Origin: Caulobacteraceae bacterium | GTDB lineage: Bacteria > Pseudomonadota > Alphaproteobacteria > Caulobacterales > Caulobacteraceae | Length of the DNA stretch: 56,881 bases | Direction of reading: 5' to 3' | Assembly: GCA_947475465.1 (NCBI GenBank) | Contig: CANJLK010000018.1 | Span: 1-56,881 of the forward strand | Shown here: one piece after another, positions 55,445-56,881 of the stretch | How the letters are laid out: every line of letters starts with the position of its first letter | Position numbering within the stretch: the first letter of the stretch is position 1 | Made by a program: the position numbers and the translations under genes | The notes under the pieces: model-generated | What the model saw: the letters and a program-made list of their open reading frames with translations, nothing else | What the model was told of the DNA's origin: nothing | Databases searched by the model: none

Positions 55445-55942
55445 ATGACCACCCAACCTCTGCACGCCCGCCGATCCAACGGCCTGCTGGCCGCGGCCAT
55501 CTCGATCGCCCTGGCCCTGGCCGCAGGCGGCATCGGCGGGTTCGCCACGGCCTCAAGCGTCGCAACCTGGTACACGGGCCTCGAAAAGCCGGCGTTCAAT
55601 CCCCCCAACGGCGTGTTCGCCCCGGTCTGGACCCTGCTCTACATCCTCATGGCGCTGGCGGCCTGGAGGGTGTGGCGCCGCGTGGGCTTCTCCGCCGGGC
55701 GCGCCACCCTGACACTCTACGGCGCGCAGCTGATCCTTAACCTGGCCTGGTCGCTGATTTTCTTCGGCCTGCGCCAGCCCGGTTTCGCCCTGGTTGAGGT
55801 GGTCGTGCTGCTGGCGGCGGTGGCCGCCACCACGCTCGCCTTCTGGCGCATAGATCGCCCGGCGGGGGCGATGATGATCCCCTACCTGGCGTGGGTGAGC
55901 TTCGCGTCCCTGCTGAACTTCGAGATCTGGCGGCTCAACTGA
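55445..55942 (+). CDS. tspO: TspO/MBR-family membrane protein
   Basis: 165 residues with five transmembrane helices. The TspO core motif is complete: WYTGLEKPAFNPPNGVFAPVWTLLY (about 40-64), then LNLAWSLIFFGLRQPG and a last helix ending FASLLNFEIWRLN. Bacterial TspO binds porphyrins and is linked to tetrapyrrole control and stress. It has a 110-base gap from the preceding gene (55335-55444), in which I see no gene. Its end overlaps the next reading frame. Confidence 0.93.
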   Translation: MTTQPLHARRSNGLLAAAISIALALAAGGIGGFATASSVATWYTGLEKPAFNPPNGVFAPVWTLLYILMALAAWRVWRRVGFSAGRATLTLYGAQLILNLAWSLIFFGLRQPGFALVEVVVLLAAVAATTLAFWRIDRPAGAMMIPYLAWVSFASLLNFEIWRLN

Positions 55943-56397
55943 GGCCGTTCGCCCGACGCCGCCTTACGCCTGGAGAGCGCGCCCTGGGCGCCGAGGTGTT
56001 CGGTGGGGCGCTCGACGCCGCCCGGGTCCGCATCCTTGCCATTCCCCTGTGGCCTCGCGCCTTCGTGGCCGGACCGGCGCTTGTCGTATGGCCGGCCCGC
56101 GACCTTCCCGCAGATTTCGCGGCGGCTCCGCCGCCCCTCCAGGCGGTGTTCGTCCACGAGCTGACCCACATCTGGCAGGCGCAGGCCGGGGTGTTCCTGC
56201 CGGCCGCCAAGCTTCGCGCCGGCGATTCCGCGGCCGCCTACGCCTACGACCTGGCCGCCCAGCCCGACTTCGCCGCCCTGAATATCGAGCAGCAGGCTAT
56301 GGTCGTGCAGCACGCCTTCGAAGCCTCGCGCGGGGCCGCGACGCCTTTTCCACCCGAGGCTTACGCCCGGATCGCGCCAGCCTGGCGAAGCGTCTGA
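55891..56397 (+). CDS. HExxH-containing protein (annotated in relatives as 'vgr-related')
   Basis: The recognisable protein starts near residue 17 of this frame: RPFARRRLTPGERALGAEVFGG, later VFVHELTHIWQAQAG with a zinc-protease-like HELTH motif, and YAYDLAAQPDFAALNIEQQA. Related alphaproteobacterial proteins are small (about 150 residues) and of unknown function. The start is uncertain: GTG at 55891 would overlap tspO by 52 bases, a CTG at 55939 overlaps its stop by four, and GTG at 55996 would cut the conserved part. I give the longest. The HExxH motif suggests a metallopeptidase, unproven. Confidence 0.65.
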   Translation: MGELRVPAELRDLAAQLRPFARRRLTPGERALGAEVFGGALDAARVRILAIPLWPRAFVAGPALVVWPARDLPADFAAAPPPLQAVFVHELTHIWQAQAGVFLPAAKLRAGDSAAAYAYDLAAQPDFAALNIEQQAMVVQHAFEASRGAATPFPPEAYARIAPAWRSV

Positions 56398-56430
56398 GTC
56401 ATCTCCCTGTCACGATTGAGGACTTTCGCC

Positions 56431-56458
56431 CTTGCGGCCCCCTCAAATTTCCCCATAT
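56431..56458 (+). promoter_or_regulatory. Sigma-32 heat-shock promoter of dnaK
   Basis: CTTGCGG, 13 bases, then CCCCATAT matches the alphaproteobacterial sigma-32 pattern (CTTG ... CCCCAT). It lies about 145 bases before the dnaK ATG, leaving an untranslated leader; Caulobacter dnaK is known to have such a heat-shock promoter. Confidence 0.8.
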
Positions 56459-56584
56459 CGGCTGCGACGCCGGTGTCGGCTTGCGCAAGCGCAAGGTGAA
56501 ACCGGCCGGGACCTGATCGAACCGGGGACGTTTGAAAACATCGGCGCTTCACCTGAAGGCCAATCCATGGCGTCCGCCAACTAG

Positions 56585-56881
<297 letters not shown>

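Overview
The window reads as a high-GC alphaproteobacterial chromosome of the order Caulobacterales, probably Phenylobacterium or a close relative. The evidence is gene content and order, not a database match. It holds ppsR, a non-coding gap with CtrA-type boxes and then hemE, followed by hemH-hemJ-rho-mnmE-mnmG-rsmG-parA-parB, holA-lptE-leuS-DUF3576, an NtrZ-type periplasmic protein and a CenR-like regulator. This is the arrangement around the Caulobacter origin (Cori). The most important non-coding element is therefore the probable chromosomal replication origin at 27586-28095, with two exact 16-bp parS sites at 32330 and 35828.

Layout. Positions 1-748 hold a cut-off ahcY preceded by a palindromic operator candidate. 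868-2334 encodes a CYTH-CHAD protein. 2480-6635 is a biotin cluster (bioB, bioA, bioF, bioD). 6684-8383 is a two-gene ABC-2 exporter. 8384-12447 is a minus-strand lipid/quinone block (fabA-fabB-fabI-ubiH). 12502-16538 holds an SH3 protein, a 2-hydroxyacid dehydrogenase, a KOW microprotein coupled to a MoeB-like enzyme, DUF2244 and nth. 16884-20938 is a PfkB kinase plus hisBHAFE. 20935-23252 is Smr-mltA-Tim44 on the minus strand, and secB follows on the plus strand. 23932-27585 is the leftward operon ppsR-maf-aroE-coaE-dnaQ. After the origin come heme synthesis genes and rho (28096-32283), a quinone reductase and a dienelactone hydrolase, then mnmE-mnmG-rsmG-parA-(alpha/beta hydrolase)-parB (34250-40832). 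The minus-strand block holA-lptE-leuS-DUF3576 follows. Next is an envelope-regulation stretch (ntrZ, ThiE-like, yggS, L,D-transpeptidase, cenR), then xthA, lolA, an RNase T2, a PhyH dioxygenase, ftsK, a small membrane protein, tspO, a HExxH protein and the start of dnaK behind a sigma-32-type promoter.

How the parts fit. The centre is the replication and segregation hub: origin, parS sites, ParA/ParB and, further out, FtsK and the clamp-loader subunit HolA. Envelope assembly genes (lptE, lolA, mltA, ldt, secB, cenR, ntrZ) and core metabolism (heme, biotin, histidine, fatty acids) surround it. No phage, insertion sequence, CRISPR array, tRNA or rRNA was seen. The least ordinary points are an alpha/beta hydrolase gene inside the parAB operon, a probable CTG start that restores a lipoprotein signal to MltA, divergent genes whose 5' ends overlap, a parS site possibly inside the mnmG reading frame, and several dispersed palindromic repeats.
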